Shown: positions 1 through 8,421, counted from the first letter of the stretch. The stretch: 64,000 nt of DNA from Bacillus sp. SB49 (GCF_000469135.2 NZ_CP048117.1:2641501-2705500), one strand, 5' to 3'. Notes: generated from the letters alone by a model not told the origin. Translations and numbers: made by a program.

Positions 1-1
1 G

Positions 2-649
2 ATGTTTAACAAGGAGACCCAATTTAATATTTATCAGGCGCAGGTGAAAGAAAAGGGTGTGAACAGAGTAACGCGTATCAGTAATACTCCCAGCCCTTCT
101 CTCACTCCTCAATGGATCGATTCTCATTCCATCATCTGGTTGGATAAAAAGGGAGATCATTATCAGGTCCTTCTTGCTTCCGACGAGAAAGCAGTTATAA
201 GTAAAACCGATGGAATTTCCAGCGGGAATTTGCTTCAGGCAGGAGGGAAAACCGCCGGCATGCTTTCATTTGGAATGCTTATTGTTCCTATTTCTTTAGT
301 TTGGATCATCTGGCCTTTAGTCTTTCTAACCATTTTAATGTTTACGAAAACGAAAGCCATGGATGAAGACAGAGCATGGGTGTTTTATACAGGCGCTGTC
401 ATCTACCTCGCCGCCGTCTTCTTATTCAAGGGCCCCGTCTTTTCGGAACAATTGTTGACGCGCACCCCGGATTATTTGAATTTCTCCGGAAGTACTTATA
501 TATACCTTTTGGCATTCGCCTTAATCGCTTATGTGTTGGTCCGTGCATTCCACCGTGTCAAAGACTGGTCCCCATTTATACAACTCTCTTATTTCATCGG
601 TGTACATGTTGCTTTTATAACCGTATTCTTTGGCCCCTACCTCCTATAA
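2..649 (+). CDS. Membrane protein, C-terminal part (5' partial)
   Basis: The reading frame is open to the window edge and the first residues look internal, so this is probably the C-terminal 215 residues of a longer protein. The first ~75 residues contain a beta-strand-like stretch (SIIWLDKKGDHYQVLLAS) resembling the end of an extracytoplasmic beta domain. From about residue 88 there are four hydrophobic segments (about 88-112, 127-146, 165-182, 194-213) with short loops, so the visible part is a polytopic membrane domain. No family was recognised. It ends 1 nt before a strong hairpin shared with the convergent yutF gene. Confidence 0.6.
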   Translation: MFNKETQFNIYQAQVKEKGVNRVTRISNTPSPSLTPQWIDSHSIIWLDKKGDHYQVLLASDEKAVISKTDGISSGNLLQAGGKTAGMLSFGMLIVPISLVWIIWPLVFLTILMFTKTKAMDEDRAWVFYTGAVIYLAAVFLFKGPVFSEQLLTRTPDYLNFSGSTYIYLLAFALIAYVLVRAFHRVKDWSPFIQLSYFIGVHVAFITVFFGPYLL

Positions 650-650
650 A

Positions 651-688
651 GAAAGAGCGCTTGGATTAGTTAATCCAGGCGCTCTTTC
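651..688. terminator. Bidirectional terminator between membrane protein gene and yutF
   Basis: Near-perfect inverted repeat: GAAAGAGCGC-TTGGATT pairs with AATCCA-GGCGCTCTTTC around a 4-nt loop. It lies between two convergent stop codons. Confidence 0.8.
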
Positions 689-696
689 CTGTCCAT

Positions 697-1467
697 TCAA
701 CCTTTCATCCATTCATACAAGTCCCGGCACTTATAGGTCGGTGCAGGATCCGTTTGTTTCAACTCATCAAAAGAACTGACTCCTGTCTCCACCATCAATG
801 TGTCGATCCCTGCACGAATACCTGCAAGAATATCGGTGTTATAATTGTCCCCCACCATGAGGACTTCGTCTTTCCCATATCCAATCCGCTTTAGAGCCCG
901 ATCCATGATCAATGATTCCGGTTTTCCTACAAAAACCGGGTCCACCCCTGTACTAACCGCGACAACAGATGTAAGTGCGCCGTTTCCCGGAAGCATCCCT
1001 CTTTCGGTCGGAATAGCGATATCCCCGTTGGTACTGATCAATTTCGCTCCATTTCGAACTTCCAAGCATGCCCTTGCCAGCTTTTCATATGTAATCTCCC
1101 GGTCAATGCCGATAACTACATAATCCGAGCGGCTTTCCACTCTGGTCAATCCTTCCCGATCAAGGGCATCCAGCAGCCCGTCTTCTCCGATCACAAAAAC
1201 ACGGGCTTGGTGATTCTCGCTTTTGATGTATTCCGCTGTGGCAATACTGCTCGTGTACACTTGATCAGGATTTGCCGGTATTCCTAAATCCGTCAATTTA
1301 GCGGCGACCTGTTCCACCCTTTTAGAAGAATTGTTGGTCAGAAAGAGGAAGGGGCGTTCCTTGTCAACCAACGCTTGAACAAATTCCCCGGCGCCGTCTA
1401 TTTTGTCCGTTCCTTTGTACATCGTCCCATCCAAATCAATTAAATACGCTTTATAATCCCTGTACAT
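697..1467 (-). CDS. yutF: HAD-superfamily (NagD/AraL-type) phosphatase YutF
   Basis: A 256-residue HAD hydrolase of the NagD-like C2-cap subfamily, cytoplasmic, expected to dephosphorylate small phosphorylated metabolites. The DLDGT nucleophile/acid motif is at residues 11-15. Motif II-like NNSS is at about 45-48, the Lys in VGKP near 180, and the acidic metal site GDNYNTD near 207-213. Length and motifs match the TIGR01457/YutF group. It is followed on the same strand context by yutE, as in B. subtilis. Physiological substrate is not established from sequence. Confidence 0.88.
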   Translation of the reverse strand: MYRDYKAYLIDLDGTMYKGTDKIDGAGEFVQALVDKERPFLFLTNNSSKRVEQVAAKLTDLGIPANPDQVYTSSIATAEYIKSENHQARVFVIGEDGLLDALDREGLTRVESRSDYVVIGIDREITYEKLARACLEVRNGAKLISTNGDIAIPTERGMLPGNGALTSVVAVSTGVDPVFVGKPESLIMDRALKRIGYGKDEVLMVGDNYNTDILAGIRAGIDTLMVETGVSSFDELKQTDPAPTYKCRDLYEWMKG

Positions 1468-1490
1468 GTTGATAACACCTCATCCCTGAA

Positions 1491-1931
1491 TCAATCGTTA
1501 TTCGTAAATGTGGATACAGGGCCAAGCTCTGTATCTAGATAGCTCCTGACCTTTTCAGGAAAAGAAAGAATGACTGCTTTATACTGATTCCATATTCCGC
1601 TGATCTCTTGATGATCAACAGCTGTGTATTCCTGAACAATCATTTTCCTCAAACCGATGAACGCCTTATAGGCTTCCTCTTCCCCCTTTGGAAGCACTTG
1701 TTCATCGGTCAGTATGTCAATGATATCTTCGTAACTGCCCGGATCGCGCATGATAAAGCCGTCGATCATCATATTTCCCACATCCAGAATAGCTTCAATA
1801 GTTACATGAGTGGTTCTCTCCAATAATAGACGGTCTGAGAACGTTTCATAGCGGTTCTCCGTCACCTCTTGCAGCACCGTATTCATATAATTTAAAATTT
1901 CTTCTAATTTTTTTCTGTCGACGAAATACAT
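1491..1931 (-). CDS. yutE: DUF86 / HepT-like family protein YutE
   Basis: A 146-residue, mostly helical protein of the DUF86 (HepT-like) family. The start is the ATG at 1931, preceded by GGGAGGT at good spacing; a longer frame upstream has no ribosome site. The family includes HepT ribonuclease toxins, which pair with an MNT nucleotidyltransferase. No MNT gene is next to this one, and the RxxxxHxY toxin motif is not evident. A housekeeping role, as for the chromosomal yutE of B. subtilis beside yutF, is more likely than a toxin. Confidence 0.75.
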   Translation of the reverse strand: MYFVDRKKLEEILNYMNTVLQEVTENRYETFSDRLLLERTTHVTIEAILDVGNMMIDGFIMRDPGSYEDIIDILTDEQVLPKGEEEAYKAFIGLRKMIVQEYTAVDHQEISGIWNQYKAVILSFPEKVRSYLDTELGPVSTFTNND

Positions 1932-2089
1932 GTTCCTACCTCCCGTGTATTTTTCTTTGTTAAGAATAACATAAATTGCTATCCGATCCCTCGCCCAGCC
2001 ATGGAAACCGCGCATATTTTCCAACATCCCGGGCATACTTATGTGGACGAATATACCAGCCGCCGACATAGGACAGGAGGTGATCATTC

Positions 2090-2356
2090 ATGGCGGAACG
2101 GCCACTTTTAGAGGATTTCACACAAGACACCAGCACCCGGTTTGTCTCCTTCACCGCAGGCAGCCATCGTTTTGAGCTTGCCTTAATGAAAGCAGACTGC
2201 TTCGATAACCAGACTATGGTCATCAACCTGCCCAAAAACCGTCAGGCTCTGCTCGATTTAGAAAATATAAACAGGGCCGGACACTTAGAGCATATGTTTC
2301 AGCTGAGTACGATGGAAGCAGAAGAGCTTCGAACCTATCTCCCCGACTTACTATGA
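2090..2356 (+). CDS. DUF3055 (SAV0927-like) protein
   Basis: An 88-residue cytoplasmic protein matching the DUF3055/SAV0927 pattern known in bacilli and staphylococci: an N-terminal DTSTRFVSF strand, then RFELALMKADCF and an acidic C-terminal helix (MEAEELRTYLPDLL). Function is unknown for the family. The ATG follows GGAGGTGATCATTC. It is transcribed divergently from yutE across a 158-bp gap and ends in a hairpin that also holds the next gene's ribosome site. Confidence 0.7.
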   Translation: MAERPLLEDFTQDTSTRFVSFTAGSHRFELALMKADCFDNQTMVINLPKNRQALLDLENINRAGHLEHMFQLSTMEAEELRTYLPDLL

Positions 2357-2362
2357 AAGAAT

Positions 2363-2406
2363 AAGAAACCTCCAACGGGCGAAACTATTCCTGAAGGAGG
2401 TTTTTT
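2363..2406 (+). terminator. Terminator-like hairpin whose 3' arm contains the next gene's Shine-Dalgarno
   Basis: AAGAAACCTCC (2363-2373) pairs with GGAGGTTTTTT (2396-2406), 11 bp with one G-U, followed by the U run. The GGAGG of the 3' arm is also the ribosome site for the ATG at 2409, 8 nt downstream. The element can therefore end the DUF3055 transcript and hide the next gene's ribosome site in read-through RNA. Confidence 0.6.
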
Positions 2407-2408
2407 AA

Positions 2409-2687
2409 ATGCCCGAAGATAAATATTCCGACTTCGCTAACGTGGAAGCACAACGGAACTACCTTGTTCCAGAACAGCTGCCGGAAGGACCCTATGGTGC
2501 TCCAAGAAACAAATATGAGCCCGTTTCCAACGAAAAAAGCTCCCCTTGGACAGATAAGCAAAGGTACTATAGTGCGTTCAATTATGAATTTAAGGCTTTA
2601 CACCAGGATCTGCCGCGCCAGGAAGCCGGCGCCCACCCTACTCATGACGAAAAGGACCAGGATGTAAAGCCGTCAGAGGAACAATAA
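2409..2687 (+). CDS. Conserved hypothetical cytosolic protein
   Basis: A 92-residue, very hydrophilic protein without signal peptide or membrane segment. The visible pattern (EGPYGAPRNKYEP, WTDKQRYYSAFNYEFKALHQDLPR, GAHPTHD) is rich in Tyr, Pro and charged residues and looks largely unstructured. I recall similar small cytosolic proteins in other Bacillaceae but no function. The start is fixed by AAGGAGG 8 nt upstream, itself part of the preceding hairpin. A convergent hairpin shared with yutD follows. Confidence 0.6.
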   Translation: MPEDKYSDFANVEAQRNYLVPEQLPEGPYGAPRNKYEPVSNEKSSPWTDKQRYYSAFNYEFKALHQDLPRQEAGAHPTHDEKDQDVKPSEEQ

Positions 2688-2708
2688 AATATTGCCCAGG
2701 TAATAAAA

Positions 2709-2739
2709 AACCGGCGTGCTTTTCTTCAGCACGTCGGTT
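2709..2739. terminator. Bidirectional terminator between hypothetical gene and yutD
   Basis: AACCGGCGTGC (2709-2719) pairs with GCACGTCGGTT (2729-2739). It overlaps the yutD stop codon, and an A/T tract on the left gives a U run for minus-strand transcripts. Confidence 0.7.
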
Positions 2740-3013
2740 ATTGTCGTATCCGCTTTAGAACAAAATAGGAACAGCCGAAATTACAGTATTCATATAGATA
2801 ATCCTCTAACGTACTAATTTTGGTATCAAAGCTGGCCTTTGAATTCTGGTCATCATAAAAGCCTTTAAGGCGAAGCTGTCCGTAACCCCAGTCCCCTACG
2901 ATAAAGTCATACTTATTAAGAATATCACTGTAGCGGCTTTCCACTTCTTCCTGCTGAAACCCTTCCTGATGGTCTTCAAGCAGGTCGTACGTCTTCCCGT
3001 TTAATTCAACCAT
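2738..3013 (-). CDS. yutD: YutD family protein (DUF1027)
   Basis: A 91-residue cytoplasmic protein. The start is the ATG at 3013, preceded by AGAGGTGATG; the longer frame upstream lacks a ribosome site. The sequence starts MVELNGKTYDLLEDHQEGF, contains the basic/aromatic DFIVGDWGYGQLRLKGFY segment, and ends NFGCSYFVLKRI, as in the YutD/DUF1027 family. Function unknown. Neighbours are in the yutD-yutC order of B. subtilis, but with the next gene divergent here. Confidence 0.75.
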   Translation of the reverse strand: MVELNGKTYDLLEDHQEGFQQEEVESRYSDILNKYDFIVGDWGYGQLRLKGFYDDQNSKASFDTKISTLEDYLYEYCNFGCSYFVLKRIRQ

Positions 3014-3153
3014 ATCATCACCTCTATCTTCTATAAGTGTACCACACTTCCGTATATGGACGGAATTGCCGCTTTTCAAAAACCGTATGATTCTTCTAAT
3101 AAAAGTCCAACCTAACCATACCGTCACCGACTAACGAATAAGGAGGAAATACT

Positions 3154-3783
3154 GTGAATAAGCGATGGAGTACTGTATGTTTGACCGGCCTCCTTGCACT
3201 GACAATGGCAGGGTGCCAGGAAACAGATGAATCAGCTAAACAAAATAAACGAGCCGATGATCCCCTAAACGGAAATGCTATGGACGGCTACAATGAAGAT
3301 GGATCGGACGGACAGGTAGGCTATGTCCGCTTCAATCAGACGCAGATGGAACGGGATGACGAAGAACACCATGAAATCAAAGTGAACCGCGAAGAGATGG
3401 CAGACATGATTTCCCGCATGATTTTACGATATGACAATTTTGACGATGTAGCGACTGTCGTAACCGATAATGAGGTGCTTGTCGCTTACAGTAAAGCAGA
3501 CGATACGGATCGAGAGACGGCAGCAGATATGGTTCAAAAGACCGCCTATTCGCTTGTGCCGAGCTTCTACCACGTCTATGTGTCCGACAATCCAGCTTCT
3601 TTTGGAGACATTCAAAGTTTGAGCACATCGACCGTATACGACGAAAACTATAATGAGAATATCGACAGTATCATTAAAAAAATGAAAAAAGCACCCCAAG
3701 GTAAAGTGAAGCAGGATGACCCGAGACAACCGGATGTAGGTCCGAACATGAACACAAAAGAAGAAACAGGCATGGAGAACTGA
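3154..3783 (+). CDS. yutC: YhcN/YlaJ-family sporulation lipoprotein (YutC)
   Basis: A 209-residue lipoprotein. The GTG start follows AGGAGG. The lipobox LTMAGC places the acylated Cys at residue 21, so the mature protein would be tethered outside the membrane. The body (about 75-150) has the YhcN/YlaJ fold pattern: EMADMISRMILRYDNFDDVATVVTDN-type helix-strand followed by VLVAYSKADD. Family members are forespore membrane lipoproteins linked to germination. The C-terminal 50 residues are charged and low-complexity. In B. subtilis lipA lies between yutC and lytH; here lytH follows directly after 67 bp. Confidence 0.8.
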   Translation: MNKRWSTVCLTGLLALTMAGCQETDESAKQNKRADDPLNGNAMDGYNEDGSDGQVGYVRFNQTQMERDDEEHHEIKVNREEMADMISRMILRYDNFDDVATVVTDNEVLVAYSKADDTDRETAADMVQKTAYSLVPSFYHVYVSDNPASFGDIQSLSTSTVYDENYNENIDSIIKKMKKAPQGKVKQDDPRQPDVGPNMNTKEETGMEN

Positions 3784-3850
3784 TATTTCCAAACATAACA
3801 TTCTCCTGACTGCCTCATGCTAAAGGTATTAAAAAGTTGTAGGTGAGTAT

Positions 3851-4786
3851 ATGATATACTTCAGGCTCTTATTAAGCGTCGTTGTGGCTGGCGCCTTACT
3901 TTTTCCGTCACCGACATACGCCGATAAAGAAAGTGATGACCGGATGGCCTTGTATAAGAAGACAGCTGCCCTTACTGACATTCCTTGGGAATATTTAGCA
4001 GCTATCGATCAATACGAAAGACAGGTCAACGGGGACCCCGAGAAAGACAGGGTTACCGCTATAAAACCGGATCCAATGTTCTGGACAGGGACCAATGGAG
4101 AGATGCCTGCCGACTTGTTTCCCGAAGGCTGGGGCTCTGACGGAAATGGAGACGGTAAAGTGGAAATAGATCAGGATGATGATCTGCTCTGGTCCATTGC
4201 CGATTACGTCAAATCATATGGAACAACAGAAGAAGATATAAAAATTGCCCTATGGGATTATTACCAGCGTGATCTGACTGTGCAAACGATTATGAACACC
4301 GCCCAAGTTTTCCGAAACTTCGGAACCGTTCATTTAAAGAACAGGGATTTTCCACTTCCGTTGGAGGCAAACTTCAGCTATCGCAGTACTTGGGGGGACG
4401 CACGCGGCTTTGGTGGCCGCAGAGTTCATGAAGGTACCGATATCTTTGCCAATTACGGAGTGCCTGTGAAATCGACCACCTATGGTGTGGTTGAAATGAA
4501 AGGCTGGAACAAGTTCGGCGGTTGGAGAATCGGCATCAGGGACATTTACAATATTTACCACTATTACGCACATCTTCAAAATTTTGCAGAGGATATAAAA
4601 GTGGGAGACGTCGTAAAACCTGGTGACGTTATTGGTGCCGTGGGTGCTTCCGGCTATGGACCGCCCGGTACTTCCGGAAAATTTCCACCGCATCTCCATT
4701 ATGGCATGTATCAGGATAATGGGAAAAATGAATGGTCCTTCGACCCAACTCCTTATTTAAAACGATGGGAACAGATGGTCGATTAA
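3851..4786 (+). CDS. lytH: M23 peptidase LytH (L-Ala-D-Glu endopeptidase, sporulation)
   Basis: A 311-residue exported peptidoglycan hydrolase. Residues 1-24 form a signal peptide ending PTYA-D. The C-terminal peptidase M23 domain (about 165-300) carries the zinc ligands H193 and D197 in HEGTD and the HLH motif at 281-283. In B. subtilis LytH removes L-alanine side-chain material during spore cortex maturation; the same role is inferred here. The ATG follows TAGGTGAGT. A strong terminator sits 1 nt after the stop. It lies next to the spore lipoprotein gene, consistent with sporulation expression. Confidence 0.85.
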   Translation: MIYFRLLLSVVVAGALLFPSPTYADKESDDRMALYKKTAALTDIPWEYLAAIDQYERQVNGDPEKDRVTAIKPDPMFWTGTNGEMPADLFPEGWGSDGNGDGKVEIDQDDDLLWSIADYVKSYGTTEEDIKIALWDYYQRDLTVQTIMNTAQVFRNFGTVHLKNRDFPLPLEANFSYRSTWGDARGFGGRRVHEGTDIFANYGVPVKSTTYGVVEMKGWNKFGGWRIGIRDIYNIYHYYAHLQNFAEDIKVGDVVKPGDVIGAVGASGYGPPGTSGKFPPHLHYGMYQDNGKNEWSFDPTPYLKRWEQMVD

Positions 4787-4787
4787 A

Positions 4788-4819
4788 AAACCGCCGCACA
4801 TGATTGTGCGGCGGTTTTT
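4788..4819. terminator. Terminator after lytH, facing metS
   Basis: AAACCGCCGCACA pairs with TGTGCGGCGGTTT around a 4-nt loop, with A and T tracts on both sides. It can act for lytH (+) and for the metS transcript (-). Confidence 0.85.
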
Positions 4820-4826
4820 CTGCTTT

Positions 4827-4931
4827 TTATTGTTGTTTGGATTTGCGAACTGCATTCGTTATGCTCGCTGCAAGTCCACCCCATATGACAACGATGCCGA
4901 TAATCATCATAGCTATTGCACTACCTGTCAT
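4827..4931 (-). CDS. metS: MetS-family small subunit of NSS transporter (34 aa)
   Basis: A 34-residue microprotein. It reads MTGSAIAMMIIGIVVIWG, then GLAASITNAVRKSKQQ: one membrane helix followed by a short basic tail. This matches the MetS small subunit described for the Corynebacterium MetPS methionine carrier, a family annotated widely in bacilli. Its ATG is one base after the TGA of the large transporter gene (TGATATG), with GGAGGT inside the upstream gene's end, so the two are translationally coupled. Topology predicts a positively charged cytoplasmic C terminus. Confidence 0.8.
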   Translation of the reverse strand: MTGSAIAMMIIGIVVIWGGLAASITNAVRKSKQQ

Positions 4932-4932
4932 A

Positions 4933-6462
4933 TCAGCTTACCTCCTTTTTTACTTCTTCCAATGAGTTCGTATGCCAGCGTTTGAATGTCATAAGGAAAC
5001 CTGCGACTAAAGCAAACGCCGCGACGAACCAGCCGCCGTATAAAATGAAGGTATCCGTATATCCTTCATAGTTCCCTGTCGGCGTATCGAATGCACGCTC
5101 CAGGTTGGTTCTGAAAAGATCGAACATCATGTAACCAAGGACAACAGGTGTGACCAGTCCTAAACAGACTTTCCACCAGCCGCCAAGACGGATATCAGAA
5201 ATGGCATTGGCATGGTTTTGGAAGTCGTTCAACTTACGAAGGAACCAGGCGATCACAACGACTTCGACAAGACCGACGAAGGCGACCCCAAACTGGTTGA
5301 TGAAGTAATCTGCTGCGTCCAGGAAGAATAGTCCTCCTTGGGTAGCAAAGAGCAGCGATATGATGGCAGAGATCCCGCCACCGATTCCAACAGCAGCTTT
5401 TCTTGATATACCAAACTTCTCCTGAATACCCGCTACGTATGTTTCGGAAATGGAGATTAGAGAAGACAACCCGGCAAGAACTAAGGACAGGAAGAACAGG
5501 ACTCCAAAAAGTCCATTCAAAGCGGGAAACTCATTGATGATCTGCGGGAATACGACGAATGCAAGACCAACCCCGCCGCTCACAACCTCTTCCACCGGGA
5601 CATTACTTTGTGAAGCCATGAATCCTAAAGCTCCGAAAACCCCGATACCGGCTAACAACTCAAAGCTCGAGTTACTGAATCCTGTAATAAATGCGTTGTT
5701 CGTAATATCCGATTTCTTCGGAAGATAGCTGGAATAAGTAATCATAATGGCAAATGCAATGGAAAGACTGAAGAAGATCTGACCGTAAGCAGCTACCCAA
5801 ACCGAACCGTTCATGATTGTTTCAAAATTCGGAGCAAAGAATGTCTGTAGACCTTCCGCGGCTCCTGGAAGTGTGACCGCGCGGATGACAATGATCAGGA
5901 AAAGAATAACAAGCGTTGGAATGAAAATCTTGTTCGCTGTTTCGATTCCTTTTTTGACACCTGCGAACAGTACACCAAGGGTAATGATCCATACAAGTAC
6001 GAGCGGAATTAAAACGCCCGGGACAAGGCTGCCTGTCTGCCCTGGAGTAATGGATGATAATTGCAGGTAATCACTAAATAAGAACGTTTCTGTATCGGAT
6101 CCCCAAGAAAGATTTAAGGAAAAGACACTGTAGGACATTGCCCAGGCGATGATGACAGAGTAATAAGTAGAAATGACGAATGCCACCAATACAGCCCACC
6201 AGCCGAGCCATTCTGTTTTACGGCTCATTTTGAAGAAGGATAGTGGAGCAGATCCACGGTACTTGTGACCAATGGTAAACTCCATGATCAGCAACGGTAT
6301 CCCGGCTGTCAAAAGAGCGAATAGATAAGGAATGAAAAATGCTCCTCCTCCATTCTCATAAGCTACAGATGGAAACCTCCATATGTTCCCAAGACCAATA
6401 GCCGAACCGACAGCAGCCAGAATGAACCCAGCCCTCGTACCCCATTGTGCACGATTCTCCAT
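4933..6462 (-). CDS. Sodium-dependent NSS-family amino-acid transporter (MetP-like)
   Basis: A 509-residue neurotransmitter:sodium symporter family protein with about 12 hydrophobic segments. The NSS signature is at the N terminus: GFILAAVGSAIGLGNIWRFP, with helix 1 unwinding residues for Na+ and substrate. It should import amino acids with Na+. The paired MetS subunit suggests a MetPS-type carrier, known for methionine/alanine in Corynebacterium. No S-box precedes the operon, so methionine specificity is only a suggestion. The ATG follows GGGAGGT. A perfect spaced inverted repeat overlaps the likely promoter. Confidence 0.85.
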   Translation of the reverse strand: MENRAQWGTRAGFILAAVGSAIGLGNIWRFPSVAYENGGGAFFIPYLFALLTAGIPLLIMEFTIGHKYRGSAPLSFFKMSRKTEWLGWWAVLVAFVISTYYSVIIAWAMSYSVFSLNLSWGSDTETFLFSDYLQLSSITPGQTGSLVPGVLIPLVLVWIITLGVLFAGVKKGIETANKIFIPTLVILFLIIVIRAVTLPGAAEGLQTFFAPNFETIMNGSVWVAAYGQIFFSLSIAFAIMITYSSYLPKKSDITNNAFITGFSNSSFELLAGIGVFGALGFMASQSNVPVEEVVSGGVGLAFVVFPQIINEFPALNGLFGVLFFLSLVLAGLSSLISISETYVAGIQEKFGISRKAAVGIGGGISAIISLLFATQGGLFFLDAADYFINQFGVAFVGLVEVVVIAWFLRKLNDFQNHANAISDIRLGGWWKVCLGLVTPVVLGYMMFDLFRTNLERAFDTPTGNYEGYTDTFILYGGWFVAAFALVAGFLMTFKRWHTNSLEEVKKEVS

Positions 6463-6478
6463 GTGAAAGACCTCCCTG

Positions 6479-6522
6479 TTTTGAACACGTTTATAAATTT
6501 TATGAAAGAATAGTGTTCAAAA
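6479..6522 (-). promoter_or_regulatory. Promoter region with spaced perfect inverted repeat upstream of NSS transporter
   Basis: TTTTGAACAC (6479-6488) and GTGTTCAAAA (6513-6522) are perfect 10-bp inverted copies separated by 24 bp. On the minus strand TTGAAC at the outer arm and TTATAA about 18 bp on could serve as -35 and -10, so the repeat embraces the promoter. It looks like a repressor operator. The rest of the gap (6523-6750) is AT-rich and shows no gene. Confidence 0.5.
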
Positions 6523-6750
6523 TTTTTATTTTTTTCTGATTATTTCTGTTTAAATTATAACCACCGCGCTACGGCTTGTCAAAATAATTTTATAATTTTC
6601 AGATAATAACAGAAGAGGTAGTCTCAGGAGGATGTTCCATAGGTTAATCTTCCTACCTTTATATGGAGGTATTTACATTTTTAATAATATCCAGTCATCC
6701 TCTTATGTCTATCGGCCCTATTCATCCATCACACCAAAGGCTCAAAAAAA

Positions 6751-6776
6751 GAACAGGGATGGCGTCATCCCTGTTC
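6751..6776 (-). terminator. Terminator of the NhaC-type transporter gene
   Basis: GAACAGGGAT (6751-6760) pairs perfectly with ATCCCTGTTC (6767-6776) around a 6-nt loop. A run of seven A on the plus strand gives the U tract for the minus-strand transcript. Confidence 0.85.
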
Positions 6777-6785
6777 CTCTTATAC

Positions 6786-8342
6786 TTACTCTGGTTCAAT
6801 TTTCGGATTTACTTTATGAATGACCATGGCAATGACAGCTACTATAGCCATAGCGAGTACCAGCGGAATCCAAACCTGTCCGGTAAACCCAAGGACAAGA
6901 TACCCGACTGTCGCCCCTAAGGCTGCGAGCAGCGCATATGGAAGCTGGGTCATGACGTGATCGATATGATTGGAACCTGCCCCGGTAGAAGAAAGAATGG
7001 TCGTATCTGAGATCGGTGAACAGTGGTCACCGAAAACGGAGCCGGCAAGAACCGCGGACAAGGCCGGTAGAATCATGGACGGATCGGTAACAGCTGCTAT
7101 TTCTCCTGCGATCGGGAGCATGATACCGAACGTTCCCCAAGATGTACCGGTAGACAGCGCCATAAAGCCGGACAATAAGAAGATGATTAAAGGCAGGTAA
7201 GCAATATCAATGCTTGCCTCTGTAAATTGATTTGCCAAAAACTCTCCTGTTTGAAGCTGGCTGATGACATCCCCGATCATCCAGGCGAAGACCAGGATAT
7301 AGATAGCCGGAAGCATAGCTTTGAGTCCTTCTGTAAATACGTGGCCAAGCCCTGATTTCGGTTTAGGCTGGCTGATGTAAAGACCGCCTGCAACCAATAC
7401 AGAGACCAAACCTCCGGTGAACAGGGAAATGTTTACATTCGTATTAGCAAAAGCATCAAGCAGTGTGGCGCTTCCCTCTGTTGCCTGAATACCTGTGTAG
7501 AACATCATGGCTACCGTACCGACGACAAGCGCAACAATCGGCAGAATCAAGTGCGAAATCTTCCCATTATTGTGCTCTTCGAATTCGTCATTCAGGTCTC
7601 CTGGAATGTCACCCTTTTCCGGATTCGTGAGCTCTCCTGTCTTCTGCGCACGGATTTCGTGACTGCGCATCGGCCCGAAATCAAGGCGCATATAAATTGT
7701 CAGGAATACGAGAAGTAAAGCTGCGAAAACGTATAAGTTCGCTGGTATCATCAAAACAAACGCTTCAAAAGCACCATATTCGGTAATTTCATTTGCCGCA
7801 AGGATACTACCGATGGTACCGATGATATATGCTCCCCAGCTGGATATGGGAGAAATAACCGTGATTGGTGCAGAAGTCGAATCGATATAATAGGCCAGTT
7901 TTGCTCTTGAGACGCGGTACCTGTCCGTCACCGGTTTTGCCACCTGCCCGACAGCAAGTGCATTGAAGTAATCATCAATGAAAATAACAATGCCGAGCAG
8001 AGCAGGTACGAGTGTAGCACCCTGACGTGTACGGATCCGCTTCACCGCCCACTTTCCGAATGCCTTGCTGCCTCCGGAGGCTGTCATAAATGCAGTGGTA
8101 ACTCCTAGTAAAAGTAAAAAAGATAGCAGGTAAATATTACCTGAATTAAGTGCACCTTCACTGTAGAAAATAGTGGAAAAGATGGACCAAATCAAGCCGA
8201 TACCGGCTCCAATGTCCATTTGTGTAAGCATGAATGCTCCGACAATGATCCCTATACCAAGGGATAGGATGACTTTCCTTGTAACAAGGACAAGGATAAG
8301 CATAAGTATAGCTGGAATTAATGAATAGATCGTTCCTTCCAT
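6786..8342 (-). CDS. NhaC-family transporter, probable lysine carrier (LysW-like)
   Basis: A 518-residue polytopic membrane protein of the Na+/H+ antiporter NhaC superfamily with about 11-12 hydrophobic segments. The conserved IFIDDYFNALAVG segment and STSAPITVISPISSWGAY are typical of the group. A cytoplasmic acidic loop lies at about 235-265. By homology alone it would be called a Na+/H+ antiporter, but the transcript starts with a clear lysine riboswitch. Comparative work by Rodionov and co-workers proposed such NhaC-type carriers (LysW) as lysine transporters; lysine uptake is therefore the better inference. The ATG follows GGAGGGG. The gene has its own promoter and terminator. Confidence 0.82.
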   Translation of the reverse strand: MEGTIYSLIPAILMLILVLVTRKVILSLGIGIIVGAFMLTQMDIGAGIGLIWSIFSTIFYSEGALNSGNIYLLSFLLLLGVTTAFMTASGGSKAFGKWAVKRIRTRQGATLVPALLGIVIFIDDYFNALAVGQVAKPVTDRYRVSRAKLAYYIDSTSAPITVISPISSWGAYIIGTIGSILAANEITEYGAFEAFVLMIPANLYVFAALLLVFLTIYMRLDFGPMRSHEIRAQKTGELTNPEKGDIPGDLNDEFEEHNNGKISHLILPIVALVVGTVAMMFYTGIQATEGSATLLDAFANTNVNISLFTGGLVSVLVAGGLYISQPKPKSGLGHVFTEGLKAMLPAIYILVFAWMIGDVISQLQTGEFLANQFTEASIDIAYLPLIIFLLSGFMALSTGTSWGTFGIMLPIAGEIAAVTDPSMILPALSAVLAGSVFGDHCSPISDTTILSSTGAGSNHIDHVMTQLPYALLAALGATVGYLVLGFTGQVWIPLVLAMAIVAVIAMVIHKVNPKIEPE

Positions 8343-8421
8343 GTGGTTCCCCTCCGTTAATCTAATGGTGTAACGGGATTTGGAAGGCTACTGTGGATTA
8401 AAATTGAGGAATAAAAAAAGA

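Noticed and set aside
1491-1931. HepT-type toxin of a toxin-antitoxin pair
   Set aside because: No MNT antitoxin gene is adjacent and the RxxxxHxY motif is not seen; it is the chromosomal yutE in its normal place.
4800-4985. 61-codon plus-strand frame after lytH
   Set aside because: It begins inside the lytH terminator and is the antisense of metS, which has a ribosome site and family match.
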